Shown piece by piece: positions 11,746 to 25,396 of a stretch of DNA of 64,000 nucleotides. The DNA lies in NCBI RefSeq assembly GCF_964340395.1, contig NC_135557.1, positions 6,727,216 to 6,791,215 on the forward strand, in the 5' to 3' direction. The DNA is from Glandiceps talaboti (Eukaryota; Hemichordata; Enteropneusta; Spengelidae). How positions within the stretch are numbered: the first letter of the stretch is position 1; every line of letters begins with the position of its first letter. The notes beneath the pieces were generated by a model, which did not search any database, had not been told where the DNA came from, and saw only the letters and a program-made list of their open reading frames with translations. The translations under genes were made by a program, and so were the position numbers.

Positions 11746-13080
11746 ATATATATGAAAATGAATAAATAAACAAATATATAAACAAACAAATAACCTATAT
11801 ATAAATAGACGAATACACAGTCGTATCAATACATAAAATCTATTCCTTTTTCTCAGGCTGTTCAGAGTTCTGGATTTTCGATGCATCCAAGGATTCCGTA
11901 GAATTAATCACGTGATCCATACCACACCAACGTCATTTTAATAAACATAACTCGGCTAAATGTTGTCAGGTGCTTGTACAGTCACGTACTTTATTGTTAG
12001 TATAAGTCATTTTTCATTTCCTAAATTTGGTTTGAAAATTTCGATGCGATTGTTTTCAATGTCTATCTTTTATTTTTGTATAAAAACATACCTATTGAAT
12101 TAGTCATCTACACTCCCTCAATTTGATTTTGATATTAACAAAGTAGTTGTTGTCAATACTTACCATCATACTGTGGATAAGCAATTACAGTAGCAGCTAG
12201 TAGATAACTGAGTAAAAAGATATATCGCAGCTAGAATTAGAGGGAAAACAAAATAATTAGATAAAGACTTCTTTAAGTTCGATGTAGTCCAAAACGCATT
12301 AAGTGCACAAAGAAAGTGTCCGTATACCGTTAATCCCATGAATTGAACAAGCCCCATACCTTGATAATCATTTCTACAGCACTGCCCCCAACATGTCACT
12401 CTTACCATGCATCAGCGCCTAATTTTGCAACTGTCATTTGTGTGTAAAAAATCGCTTTCAGCTTGGCTGGTTTCGAATAGTCTAAGAGTACATCTAGTTC
12501 AATACCTATATATCCAAAGACAGGCTGTATAAACACTTCACTACAAAGTGACTTGTGCAAAAAACAGGTCTCCATATAGAATACATGTATATTCATTGTC
12601 TTGACTTGACAGGTCTTCATCATATAGAATACATGTATGTTCATTGACTTGACTTGACCGGGTTATTGAACAGAACTACGGATTGGTAAAAACGGAAATA
12701 CTGCTCGATTTGGGACTGTCATTTTGTTACAGAGCGAGTCCTTGCTAGGGGCGTTGATTTCACACTGAACTTTTTGGGGAAAACATCGGATTATTTGGCC
12801 GAGAAGTGCGGGATGGAATTTCTATAGTGAATTTGTAATTAACATGATAATGGGTAAGAGGTTATGTAACAGGGTTGTAGATGACAAGGTTGACTCTCTG
12901 GTGAAAAACCTAAAAACTCGTCGAATTCGAGGTATTAACTTCGTTATATAGTACATGTCCTCTAACGTGTAATTAATTATCAGATAATTGTCAGATTTAA
13001 ATTTATTTTCAAATGAAATATGCATTGGCCAGACAATTTTAACACACAAGCAATGGTTTTAAGCATTGAACTAAAATCAG
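11746..13080. other. Gene-free stretch
   Basis: No supported exon. It includes a diverged direct duplication at about 12567-12658: AGGTCTCCATATAGAATACA and AGGTCTTCATCATATAGAAT, each followed by a TTGACTTGAC block. The short open frames here do not resemble known proteins. Confidence 0.45.
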
Positions 13081-16000
13081 CAGTATAAATATTTTAAATA
13101 GCAGAGGGTGTCAAAACAGCAGTTACGTAACTGTCAGGAGTATAAGCTATTTCTAATAGCAGGGGAGGGTATGTAAATACAGTTATGTAACTGTCAGGAG
13201 TATAAGCTATTTCTAATAGCAGGGGAGGGTATGTCAATGCAGTTATGTAACTGTCAGGAGTATAAAATATTTCTAATAGCAGGGGAGGGTATGTCAATGC
13301 AGTTATGTAACTGTCAGGAGTATAAAATATTTCTAATAGCAGGGGAGGGTATGTCAATACAGCAGTTATGTAACTGTCAGGAGTATAAGCTATTTCTAAT
13401 AGCAGGGGAGGGTATGTAAATACAGTTATGTAACTGTCAGGAGTATAAGCTATTTCTAATAGCAGGGGAGGGTATGTCAATGCAGTTATGTAACTGTCAG
13501 GAGTATAAAATATTTCTAATAGCAGGGGAGGGTATGTCAATGCAGTTATGTAACTGTCAGGAGTATAAAATATTTCTAATAGCAGGGGAGGGTATGTCAA
13601 TACAGCAGTTATGTAACTGTCAGGAGTATAAGCTATTTCTAATAGCAGGGGAGGGTATGTCAATGCAGTTATGTAACTGTCAGGAGTATAAAATATTTCT
13701 AATAGCAGGGAAGGGTATGTCAATACAGCAGTTATGTAACTGTCAGGAGTATAAAATATTTATAATAGCAGGGGAGGGTATGTCAATACAGCAGTTATGT
13801 AACTGTCAGGAGTATAAAATATTTCTAATAGCAGGGGAGGGTATGTCAATACAGCAGTTATGTAACTGTCAGGAGTATAAAATATTTCTAATAGCAGGGG
13901 AGGGTATGTCAATACAGCAGTTATGTAACTGTCAGGAGTATAAAATATTTCTAATAGCAGGGGAGGGTATGTCAATACAGCAGTTATGTAACTGTCAGGA
14001 GTATAAAATATTTCTAATAGCAGGGGAGGGTATGTCAAAACAGCAGTTATGTAACTGTCAGGAGTATAAAATATTTCTAATAGCAGGGGAGGGTATGTCA
14101 ATACAGCAGTTATGTAACTGTCAGGAGTATAAAATATTTCTAATAGCAGGGGAGGGTATGTAAATACAGCAGTTACGTAACTGTCAGGAGTATAAAATAT
14201 TTCTAATAGCAGGGGAGGGTATGTCAATACAGCAGTTATGTAACTGTCAGGAGTATAAAATATTTCTAATAGCAGGGGAGGGTATGCAAATACAGCAGTT
14301 ATTTAACTGTCAGGAGTATAACATATTTCTAATAGCAGGGGAGGGTATGTCAATACAGCAGTTATGTAACTGTCAGGAGTATAAAATATTTCTATTAGCA
14401 GGGGAGGGTATGTCAATACAGCAGTTATGTAACTGTCAGGAGTATAAAATATTTCTAATAGCAGGGGAGGGTATGCAAATACAGCAGTTATGTAACTGTC
14501 AGGAGTATAAAATATTTCTAATAGCAGGGGAGGGTATGCAAATACAGCAGTTATTTAACTGTCAGGAGTATAAAATATTTCTAATAGCAGGGGAGGGTAT
14601 GTCAATACAGCAGTTATGTAACTGTCAGGAGTATAAAATATTTCTAATAGCAGGGGAGGGTATGTAAATACAGCAGTTATGTAACTGTCAGGAGTATAAA
14701 ATATTTCTAATAGCAGGGGAGGGTATGCAAATACAGCAGTTATGTAACTGTCAGGAGTATAAAATATTTCTAATAGCAGGGGAGGGTATGTAAATACAGC
14801 AGTTATGTAACTGTCAGGAGTATAAAATATTTCTAATAGCAGGGGAGGGTATGCAAATACAGCAGTTATGTAACTGTCAGGAGTATAAAATATTTCTAAT
14901 AGCAGGGGAGGGTATGTAAATACAGCAGTTATGTAACTGTCAGGAGTATAAAATATTTCTAATAGCAGGGGAGGGTATGCAAATACAGCAGTTATGTAAC
15001 TGTCAGGAGTATAAAATATTTCTAATAGCAGGGGAGGGTATGTCAATACAGCAGTTATGTAACTGTCAGGAGTATAAAATATTTCTATTAGCAGGGGAGG
15101 GTATGTAAATACAGCAGTTATGTAACTGTCAGGAGTATAACATATTTCTAATAGCAGGGGAGGGTATGTCAATACAGCAGTTATGTAACTGTCAGGAGTA
15201 TAACATATTTCTATTAGCAGGGGAGGGTATGTAAATACAGCAGTTATGTAACTGTCAGGAGTATAAAATATTTCTATTAGCAGGGGAGGGTATGTAAATA
15301 CAGCAGTTATGTAACTGTCAGGAGTATAAAATATTTCTATTAGCAGGGGAGGGTATGTAAATACAGCAGTTATGTAACTGTCAGGAGTATAAAATATTTC
15401 TAATAGCAGGGGAGGGTATGTCAATACAGCAGTTATGTAACTGTCAGGAGTATAAAATATTTCTAATAGCAGGGGAGGGTATGTCAATACAGCAGTTATG
15501 TAACTGTCAGGAGTATAAAATATTTCTAATAGCAGGGGAGGGTATGTCAATACAGCAGTTATGTAACTGTCAGGAGTATAAAATATTTCTAATAGCAGGG
15601 GAGGGTATGTCAATACAGCAGTTATGTAACTGTCAGGAGTATAAAATATTTCTAATAGCAGGGGAGGGTATGTCAATACAGCAGTTATGTAACTGTCAGG
15701 AGTATAAAATATTTCTAATAGCAGGGGAGGGTATGTAAATACAGCAGTTATGTAACTGTCAGGAGTATAAAATATTTCTAATAGCAGGGGAGGGTATGTC
15801 AATACAGCAGTTATGTAACTGTCAGGAGTATAAAATATTTCTAATAGCAGGGGAGGGTATGTCAATACAGCAGTTATGTAACTGTCAGGAGTATAAAATA
15901 TTTCTAATAGCAGGGGAGGGTATGTCAATACAGCAGTTATGTAACTGTCAGGAGTATAAAATATTTCTAATAGCAGGGGAGGGTATGTCAATACAGCAGT

Positions 16001-16189
16001 TATGTAACTGTCAGGAGTATAAAATATTTCTAATAGCAGGGGAGGGTATGTCAATGCAGTTATGTAACTGTCAGGAGTATAAAATATTTCTAATAGCAGG
16101 GGAGGGTATGTCAATGCAGTTATGTAACTGTCAGGAGTATAAAATATTTCTAATAGCAGGGGAGGGTATGTCAATACAGCAGTTATTTA
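13081..16189. repeat. Minisatellite, 63-bp unit, about 49 copies
   Basis: The unit contains CAGTTATGTAACTG, TCAGGAGTATAAAATATTTC, TAATAGCAGGGGAGGGTATG and TCAATACAG. Shorter 60-bp units lacking one CAG cluster at both edges. Since 63 and 60 are multiples of three, frames stay open on both strands. The plus-strand phrase is CNCQEYKIFLIAGEG and the minus-strand phrase is TYPPLLLEIFYTPDSYITA; the longest runs 539 codons. Nothing suggests real translation: there is no flanking coding sequence and plus-strand frames are cut wherever GTATGTCAA becomes GTATGTAAA. Each unit holds a palindrome (CAGTTA-YG-TAACTG), perfect in the variants with CG at the centre. Confidence 0.97.
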
Positions 16190-16191
16190 AC

Positions 16192-16400
16192 AAGTTTTCG
16201 CTCAGGATATAAATTTGTCACTACTAACATTACCTATGGATGATATTGACCGCTAATTAACAGATACATTGTCTTATTAGAAATAACTCGCCCAATTTTA
16301 CTGAATGTGTCTTTGTTATTTGATAAAAAGGGATGTCCAGTCGCAGCCAGTGCGGCTTTAAATATGGAAATCGACCCATCTGACTGGAATCAAAGCTTAA
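16192..16400 (+). repeat. Dispersed repeat, copy 1 (related to 55680-55870)
   Basis: Directly abuts the end of the 63-bp array. It shares ordered blocks with 55680-55870: TTTTCGCTCAGGAT versus TTTTCACTCAAGAT, CCTATGGAT, GAAATAACT and AGCCAGTGC. Both look like decayed copies of one interspersed family. Confidence 0.4.
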
Positions 16401-16719
16401 ATTTGTAGGTACCCAAGATAAAACTATTTCACAGCTAGAAATCAAGAATGCAATCAGTACTCTTACAACTAGAAAGGCACTAGATTTAACTAGTTTAGAC
16501 ATTCTTTTTTGCAATATCAATTATTAATTTGAAATTCCAATTACAAATAAAAAGCGATCAAGTTCAAAATGGCCTTGGAAGGTTGGCACTAAATAATTTT
16601 TTCTTACCATCTTCACAGACGAGTATTCCTCTTTCCTGTCACGGTGAACTGTCTCCTCTTGTGGTGATCTCCAGTCACGGTGAGCTATCTCCCCTTGTGA
16701 TGATCTTCGTGTTCTCCCC

Positions 16720-16759
<40 letters not shown>

Positions 16760-19233
16760 CCAACAAAAAAACAACAACAACAACAACAACAGCAGCAGCA
16801 GCAACAACAACAACAAGCTCAAGCAATACTGGTTTGATCACATTCAGAGACTGGGTACAGGAACTGGACTTCGCTGAACTATGTATATCAGAATTGTAAA
16901 TTCTAGATCTATTGTCTTCTCTACCATTCAATATTGATAGACAATGATCACATATACCAGACCTACACACTCCTACTTTGCATGTCTGCTGTTTATCCGC
17001 CATGAAAGTGACGGGCACAAAGAGCTTATGCAACACAAAATATCCCGTTCAGAAAAGATAATGGAAGCACTGTATGACAAATAAATTGATCATCTGATCC
17101 CAATCCGGACAAATATGGATAGTACACTGTATAATTTTATCTTGACTTGGATAAGGAAGATATTCCTGACTGGTTATGGGGCAACATCACTCCAATAGAT
17201 AGAGACATTTTTACCTAAACTATCCGTTCTGAAGAGTTATTTCATGATTGTACATCATATAGCTACATATTATTACTTTTGATTTCAGAAAAAAGTCATG
17301 TTGATCATATGTCTGTATAGGGTGTCTTTGCTATGGGGCAGTACATTACACTTGAACACTGAATATTCATGATTCTTAAGTCCCTACTCCCTTCAGTGTA
17401 AATCAACTTGCATAAATATTCATTGCTCAACCATAAATATAATTATTATTTCTTCTGACTCCCATGATGCGATAACCAAGAGTAAAGATAACCTATGCAG
17501 GCACAAGATCAACTTGGTGTTTCTCTGAAATCACAAATAACTGTAGTGTAGGTGGTATAATGATTAAGGAATGACTCTCCAGAACCCAATTTATATGTGT
17601 GTGTGTCCCTTTAAGAATATTTCCACTGCTCTCTCTATGAAAAATGTGCAATGTATAGATGCAAAAGACAGTTTTTTTTAAAAATAGAAATAATACTATT
17701 GGTCCTGCCTGGTCCTGGTATTTTTTTTATCACGTAGCCAGTCGTAGAGTATAATAAAGAAGAGAACGACTCTGGAATACTTTTACAAAGAAAAAAAAGT
17801 AAAAAAAAAATAAAAAATGAAAGTTTAAAATTTAAATGTATAATATCAAATCACACATGACTGCCGATCTTGCATTGATTAGCTCTTCCACTGTACAATT
17901 ATACATGTTACTCAGAAACCATCACACAACTTTGACACTTCTAGTGGAATGCGGCACAGAAGCCATCACACAAGTTTTTACACTTCTAAGGGAGCGCTGC
18001 ACATAAACTATTACACAAGATTGGCCCTCTAGTGGAATGTGGCACACAAACCGTCACACAAGTTTGATCCTTCTAGGGGACTGCTACACAGAAACCACTT
18101 CTGAAGCGTGACACTTCTTAGCAAATGTTTTAAAGAAACCACGACATACTGTGTTCCTCTACAGGAATATGTAAAATGTTATCAGAGATTTAACAGGGGC
18201 GTTATTAAAAGAGTTATTAAAAATCTTTTCATAGAATTACCATTCCACCTCAGAGTGAAATGATGTTGAAGGTAATGAAGATTATGTTTTTATATACATG
18301 AAGTAACTAGAAAATAGCCTGTGCTTAACACCGAATAAGCATATTCTGTAATAGGTAAAAACTGGCATACTGCACAACCCAATATGAATAGGTCATATCA
18401 CTAACATAAGTAGTGCTCGACATGCATCACCACTGACATTCGAAGTTCATAAATTCCATGTGGAACTATAACTAGGCAGGTCAGGCACTTTTTTCAATGC
18501 ACATATTGCTCATTAAATCTGCCATACTTAGATCTCGGTGGAAGAAGGAAAATGACACTTGAGTGACTAAAATCGGACAAGAACTTTTGAAGATACAGAT
18601 TTTTAAAGTATTAAATTGTCCGATTTTTTTCTGCCACCATTTTGAAATTTTGAAAATTTGAGTTTCCTTCATTTTTAAACCATAATTTCAACAAGAAAAT
18701 GACATCTAAAGAACATTTAATTTGTTTTACATACAGAAAAAAGTATTTGTACACTTATGCAAAGTGGCATTATTGCAAGTATACATCATATATGTGAATA
18801 AACGTACTCTGAAATCACAACTTCGTCTAAAAATCAGTTGCGGCAGAAAACTGTTTTCCAGAAAAAAAGTAAGTCTCCCTAATTACGTATGCATATTTCT
18901 TGTATAGCTCTTTCTATTCATCAACATGAAATTTGGGATTTGTATGTTTCAATGGGTGCTGAATGCAATGTCACCATTTAAAAATTTGGAATTCAATAGG
19001 GATCCAAGATGGTGGCTGTCACTGCACATAACATGGGTTTACATTGGATGAAATTATGTAATTTTCATTTTCAGCAATTCTGTACAAAGGTAAGAGAGAT
19101 CATGTGCAACAGATGGAATTCTTTAAAGGCTCACATAGAAAAAGGACTAGAATTTAGAGTTGTCTGGAAGAGGTTTAGAAAAGTTGATCCAGAACAAATT
19201 ATAATCATATGTAAAAATGTAATCCTCATGGCT
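16401..19233. other. Gene-free stretch with short repeats
   Basis: No recognised exon. A (CAA)n/(CAG)n tract lies at about 16719-16816; the poly-Q, poly-T and poly-V frames there are artefacts. At about 17905-18150 there is an old, diverged tandem repeat of roughly 50 bp, about five copies, built on CAGAAACCATCACACAA, CACTTCTAGTGGAATG and GGCACA. The rest is AT-rich with no feature I can name. Confidence 0.5.
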
Positions 19234-22200
19234 CCACTCATAACATAACACTAATGTGAGAACCTGGGATTGAAACCCTGGCCTTTAACTGATAACATAA
19301 CACTAATGTGAGAACCTGGGATTGAAACCCTGGCCTTTAACTGATAACATAACACTAATGTAAGAACCTGGGATTGAAACCCTGGCCTTTAACTGATAAC
19401 ATAATACTAATGTGAGAACCAGGAATTGAAACCCTGGCCTTTAACTCATAACATAACACCAATGTGAGAACCAGGGATTGAAACCCTGGCCTTTAACTGA
19501 TAACATAACACCAATGTGACAACCTAGGATTGAAACCCTAGCCTTTAACTCATAACATAACACTAATGTGACAACCTAGGATTGAAACCCTAGCCTTTAA
19601 CTCATAACATAACACTAATGTGAGAACCAGGGATTGAAACCCTAGCCTTTAACTTATAACATAATACTAATGTGAGAACCTGGGATTGAAACCCTAGCCT
19701 TTAACTCATAACATAATACTAATGTGAGAACCTGGGATTGAAACCCTAGCCTTTAACTCATAACATAACACTAATGTGACAACCTAGGATTGAAACCCTG
19801 GCCTTTAAGTGATAACATAACACTAATGTGAGAACCAGGGATTGAAACCCTGGCCTTTAACTCATAACATAATACTAATGTGAGAACCTGAGATTGAAAC
19901 CCTGGCCTTTAACTCATAACATAATACTAATGTGAGAACCTGAGATTGAAACCCTGGCCTTTAACTGATAACATAACACTAATGTGAGAACCTGGGATTG
20001 AAACCCTGGCCTTTAACTGATAACATAACACTAATGTGAGAACCTGGGATTGAAACCCTGGCCTTTAACTCATAACATAATACTAATGTGAGAACCTGGG
20101 ATTGAAACCCTGGCCTTTAACTCATAACATAATACTAATGTGAGAACCTGGGATTGAAACCCTGGCCTTTAACTGATAACATAATACTAATGTGAGAACC
20201 TGGGATTGAAACCCTGGCCTTTAACTCATAACATAATACTAATGTGAGAACCTGGGATTGAAACCCTGGCCTTTAACTGATAACATAACACTAATGTGAG
20301 AACCTGGGATTGAAACCCTGGCCTTTAACTCATAACATAACACTAATGTGAGAACCAGCGATTGAAACCCTGGCCTTTAACTCATAACATAATACTAATG
20401 TGAGAACCTGGGATTGAAACCCTGGCCTTTAACTGATAACATAACACTAATGTGAGAACCTGGGATTGAAACCCTGGCCTTTAACTGATAACATAACACT
20501 AATGTGAGAACCAGCGATTAAAACCCTGGCCTTTAACTCATAACATAACACTAATGTGAGAACCAGCGATTGAAACCCTGGCCTTTAACTCATAACATAA
20601 TACTAATGTGAGAACCTGGGATTGAAACCCTGGCCTTTAACTGATAACATAACACTAATGTGAGAACCTGGGATTGAAACCCTGGCCTTTAACTCATAAC
20701 ATAACACTAATGTGAGAATCTGGGATTGAAACCCTGGCCTTTAACTGATAACATAACACTAATGTGAGAACCTGGGATTGAAACCCTGGCCTTTAACTCA
20801 TAACATAACACTAATGTGAGAACCTGGGATTGAAACCCTGGCCTTTAACTCATAACATAACACTAATGTGAGAACCTAGGATTGAAACCCTGGCCTTTAA
20901 CTGATAACATAATACTAATGTGAGAACCAGCGATTGAAACCCTGGCCTTTAACTCATAACATAATACTAATGTGAGAACCTGGGATTGAAACCCTGGCCT
21001 TTAACTGATAACATAACACTAATGTGAGAACCAGCGATTAAAACCCTGGCCTTTAACTCATAACATAACACTAATATGAGAACCTGGGATTGAAACCCTG
21101 GCCTTTAACTCATAACATAATACTAATGTGAGAACCTGGGATTGAAACCCTGGCCTTTAACTCATAACATAATACTAATGTGAGAACCTAGGATTGAAAC
21201 CCTGGCCTTTAACTCATAACATAACACTAATGTGAGAATCTGGGATTGAAACCCTGGCCTTTAACTGATAACATAACACTAATGTGAGAACCTGGGATTG
21301 AAACCCTGGCCTTTAACTCATAACATAACACTAATGTGAGAACCTGGGATTGAAACCCTGGCCTTTAACTCATAACATAACACTAATGTGAGAACCTGGG
21401 ATTGAAACCCTGGCCTTTAACTGATAAGATAACACTAATGTGAGAACCTGGGATTGAAACCCTGGCCTTTAACTCATAACATAACACTAATGTGAGAACC
21501 TGGGATTGAAACCCTGGCCTTTAACTCATAACATAATACTAATGTGAGAACCTGGGATTGAAACCCTGGCCTTTAACTCATAACATAACACTAATGTGAG
21601 AACCTGGGATTGAAACCCTGGCCTTTAACTGATAACATAACACTAATGTGAGAACCAGCGATTGAAACCCTGGCCTTTAACTCATAACATAATACTAATG
21701 TGAGAACCTGGGAATGAAACCCTGGCCTTTAACTGATAACATAACACTAATGTGAGAACCTGGGATTGAAACCCTGGCCTTTAACTGATAACATAACACT
21801 AATGTGAGAACCAGCGATTGAAACCCTGGCCTTTAACTCATAACATAATACTAATGTGAGAACCTGGGATTGAAATCCTGGCCTTTATTAACTCATAACA
21901 TAATACTAATGTGAGAACCTGGGATTGAAATCCTGGCCTTTAACTCATAACATAACACTAATGTGAGAACCTGGGATTGAAACCCTGGCCTTTAACTCAT
22001 AACATAATACTAATGTGAGAACCTGGGATTGAAACCCTGGCCTTTAACTGATAACATAACACTAATGTGAGAACCTGGGATTGAAACCCTGGCCTTTAAC
22101 TCATAACATAACACTAATGTGAGAACCTGGGATTGAAACCCTGGCCTTTAACTCATAACATAACACTAATGTGAGAACCTGGGAATGAAACCCTGGCCTT

Positions 22201-23244
22201 TAACTGATAACATAACACTAATGTGAGAACCTGGGATTGAAACCCTGGCCTTTAACTGATAACATAACACTAATGTGAGAACCAGCGATTGAAACCCTGG
22301 CCTTTAACTGATAACATAACACTAATGTGAGAACCTGGGATTGAAATCCTGGCCTTTATTAACTCATAACATAACACTAATGTGACAACCTAGGATTGAA
22401 ACCCTGGCCTTTAACTGATAACATAACACTAATGTGAGAACCTGGGATTGAAACCCTGGCCTTTAACTGATAACATAACACTAATGTGAGAACCTGGGAT
22501 TGAAATCCTGGCCTTTATTAACTCATAACATAACACTAATGTGACAACCTAGGATTGAAACCCTGGCCTTTAACTGATAACATAACACTAATGTGACAAC
22601 CTGGGATTGAAACCCTGGCCTTTAACTGATAACATAACACTAATGTGAGAACCTGGGATTGAAACCCTGGCCTTTAACTCATAACATAATACTAATGTGA
22701 GAACCTGGGATTGAAACCCTGGCCTTTAACTGATAACATAACACTAATGTGAGAACCTGGGATTGAAACCCTGGCCTTTAACTCATAACATAACACTAAT
22801 GTGAGAACCTGGGATTGAAACCCTGGCCTTTAACTCATAACATAACACTAATGTGAGAACCTGGGATTGAAACCCTGGCCTTTAACTGATAACATAACAC
22901 TAATGTCAGAACCTGGGATTGAAACCCTGGCCTTTAACTCATAACATAACACTAATGTGAGAACCTGGGATTGAAACCCTGGCCTTTAACTCATAACATA
23001 ACACTAATGTGAGAACCTAGGATTGAAACCCTAGCCTTTAACTGATAACATAACACTAATGTGAAAACCTGGGATTGAAACCCTGGCCTTTAACTGATAA
23101 CATAATACTGTGAGAACCTGGGATTGAAACCCTGGCCTTTAACTGATAACATAACACTAATGTGAGAACCTGGGATTGAAACCCTGGCCTTACTCATAGC
23201 ATAACACTAATGTGACAACCTAGGATTGAAACCCTGGCCTTTAA
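19234..23244. repeat. Minisatellite, 52-bp unit, about 77 copies
   Basis: The unit reads, in pieces, ATAACATAACACTAATGTG, AGAACCTGGGATTGAAACC and CTGGCCTTTAACT(G/C). Variation is concentrated at a few sites: ACACTAA/ATACTAA, CTGGG/CAGCG/CTAGG and ACTGATAA/ACTCATAA. The last two combine into blocks suggesting higher-order duplication, and a TTA insertion variant (CCTTTATTAACTC) recurs three times near 21.9-22.5 kb. Units are back to back with no unique spacers. The segment GGGATTGAAACCC is a small inverted repeat loosely like a tRNA T-arm. Not coding. Confidence 0.97.
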
Positions 23245-23547
23245 ATTGTCTTTGTTACTAGATTATCTCAAATACTAGTACTCTTCAGTTGTAATATCAG
23301 TGTGTGGTCATGTCAAGAGTCAGTTCTACCTGACAGCCATATTTGGTTATGGTTAATTTACAAATGATTTCCCCGGACTCTAGTGGGGTGACTGGAAGTA
23401 GTAAACCAACAATGGAAAGTCTAGGTAACTGCGACTACAATTCCTGGTACCTGAAATAAAATATTACTGGCGACATGTAGGTGCATCATAAAAATAGCGG
23501 ACATTCGATTTCTTGATCGACACCATACAATGTATTTCTCCTTCCAC

Positions 23548-23577
23548 CTCGGACCACTATAGAGAATATTGGTCTGA
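23548..23577. repeat. Short hairpin, copy 2
   Basis: CTCGGACCA and TGGTCTGAG pair around CTATAGAGAATAT. It is related to the hairpin at 8947-8974 by the shared GACCACTATAGAGA half. Confidence 0.45.
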
Positions 23578-23947
23578 GCCTCCGTGCACTTCACATGCAT
23601 TATTTTTGGCGTCAGTGAGAATAAGTCAACCTTCTTGTTCTATTTTGACCCTTTAGCATGAGGTAAAAAGCTATTGCAGGTATCAAGAATTCTAGTAAGG
23701 TTGAAAAACAAAGTTATTGGATGGTAACCATAGAGATTGTGGCAGGTTGACCAAAGTGATGTGCGACAAATAATCAATGTGGAGTATTCAAGATAGAAAA
23801 CAAACCGACAAATAAACTACAAAAATATGCATTAAAAACATTTTAATTTGCCATTTTTATCTTTTTGAATTTTATAGTTTGTCTTATGTAGCACATAATA
23901 TATAATTAACCATTCTCAAACATTCACTTCATTCAGCAAGTAATTTA

Positions 23948-24180
23948 GTGACACATAAGGGGCCTCGTCATTGATTTCTTGTGACATAAGGGGCATTATC
24001 ACTGCCTTTTTGAGACATGCAGGGCCTTGTCAGTGATTTCCTGACATAAGCAGCCTTGTCATTGATTTATTGTGACATAAGGGGCCATGCCATTGATTTC
24101 CGGTGACATAAGGGGCCTTGTCATTGATTTCCAGTGACATAAGGGGCCTTGTCATTGATTTCCAGTGACATAAGGGGCAT
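23948..24180. repeat. Short tandem array, 31-bp unit, about 7-8 copies
   Basis: The unit is built from GTGACATAAGGGGCC and TTGTCATTGATTTCCA. Copies at the right are nearly identical and those at the left are diverged, which suggests recent expansion from one end. A single related segment, GTGACCTAAGGGGCC, lies near 25592 at the TOMM40 terminal exon. Confidence 0.85.
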
Positions 24181-25396
24181 TAATTACCACTGTGTCTTTG
24201 TCTCATACTGTCAAGGTCACCTAGGTAACATTACAATAATTTAAAAGACAAATTGAACAAAACAACTATCAAAATATTTATATATGCGTTTCATACATGT
24301 CAAAAGTTCTAATTATTAACACAACCCAAGTAGCAAAGGTATTTTCCTGACCCTAAATATCAAACATTTGCCTGTTTACAGTGCTAATGATACTTTGTTT
24401 GTCTCTCACACCACGTTTGTGTTGAGAACAAGACACCATTGGTAATTAGGTTTTGAAAATGTGCAAGTGAGCTATATCCTCACAACGCATTATCAAACAC
24501 ATGCATCTTAAATTTCAATAATTACATGTAAATTATCACATGCACACTTCACACGAGTCATGTGTTAACTCCTGTGTTCATCTCTGCTGTGCATGTTCAC
24601 TTACATAATGACTTCATTTGAATAACATTGTCATGGTTGTAATCAGGTTATTTGGTGTACATTTACACAATGACTTCATTTGAATAATGTGGTTGTAATC
24701 AGGTTATTGGGCGAATATTTTCAATTCGAAAAAACATGTGATTCACGTTCTCAACACAAACATGGTGTGAGCGATAAACAGAGTACCAATAAACTGACTA
24801 TTTAAACATATATGCGTCCGTTTTATTGAAATTGTTCTCCCCATTATAGAGAAAGCATGGGTAGCACCATCATTACCACCATCCAGGATACTACGCTTTG
24901 AAAATTTCAGTTTTGCTCCAAAAATGTTCTATCATCCTTGAGCCTCAGTTTTTCTCTTTACACGACAATATCCAAAGACTTTCAAATCAATAGAATTAGC
25001 TGATGCACGTTTTTCCATGTGTATGTGGTGCCAAGTATAAGCAGGCAAGAATGTGCCCCATGCATATATATTTTGCAAAAACATTATGCAAATTACTAAA
25101 ACTAATATACATATCATCTTACAAAATGGCTGCCGTTTATTGCAATCTATGCTGGGGAGAACACGGTTCCAATATTAGTATTTATGACCATTTCTTATAA
25201 CTTTCACTTTTCAATGTAAACTTTCACCACTTCACTGAAGGGGCTTGTTACTTCTTGCTGTAAGTTTCATGACATGTGGTAAGACTATGAAGGTCCTGAG
25301 TTATGCAATGTTCCTGTCTAGGTCACACTTATACAATTGTTCATTGCTTTTTTTTTAATTGTAACTCACACACTAAAATTTGTAATAAATTACTGT

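Larger units (their letters stand above)
23245..25396. other. Stretch 3' of TOMM40
   Basis: Contains a second copy of the short GGACCACTATAGAGA hairpin (23548-23577), the 31-bp repeat array at 23948-24180 and the likely TOMM40 3' UTR. On the minus strand, AATAAA signals lie at 25136-25141 (about 256 bp past the stop codon) and 24822-24827. A direct duplication of TGACTTCATTTGAATAA occurs near 24.61 and 24.67 kb. No further gene was seen. Confidence 0.5.

Noticed and set aside
14555-16174. 539-codon minus-strand frame as a repeat protein gene
   Set aside because: Entirely inside the 63-bp array with no flanking coding sequence; openness follows from the unit length.
19234-23244. CRISPR array, because the unit contains ATTGAAAC and is highly regular
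   Set aside because: Units are contiguous 52-bp direct repeats with no unique spacers, the setting is a spliced eukaryotic locus, and no cas genes exist nearby.
19234-23244. tRNA gene cluster suggested by GGGATTGAAACCC
   Set aside because: No acceptor stem, D-arm or anticodon arm can be formed from the 52-bp unit, and the B box is a poor match.
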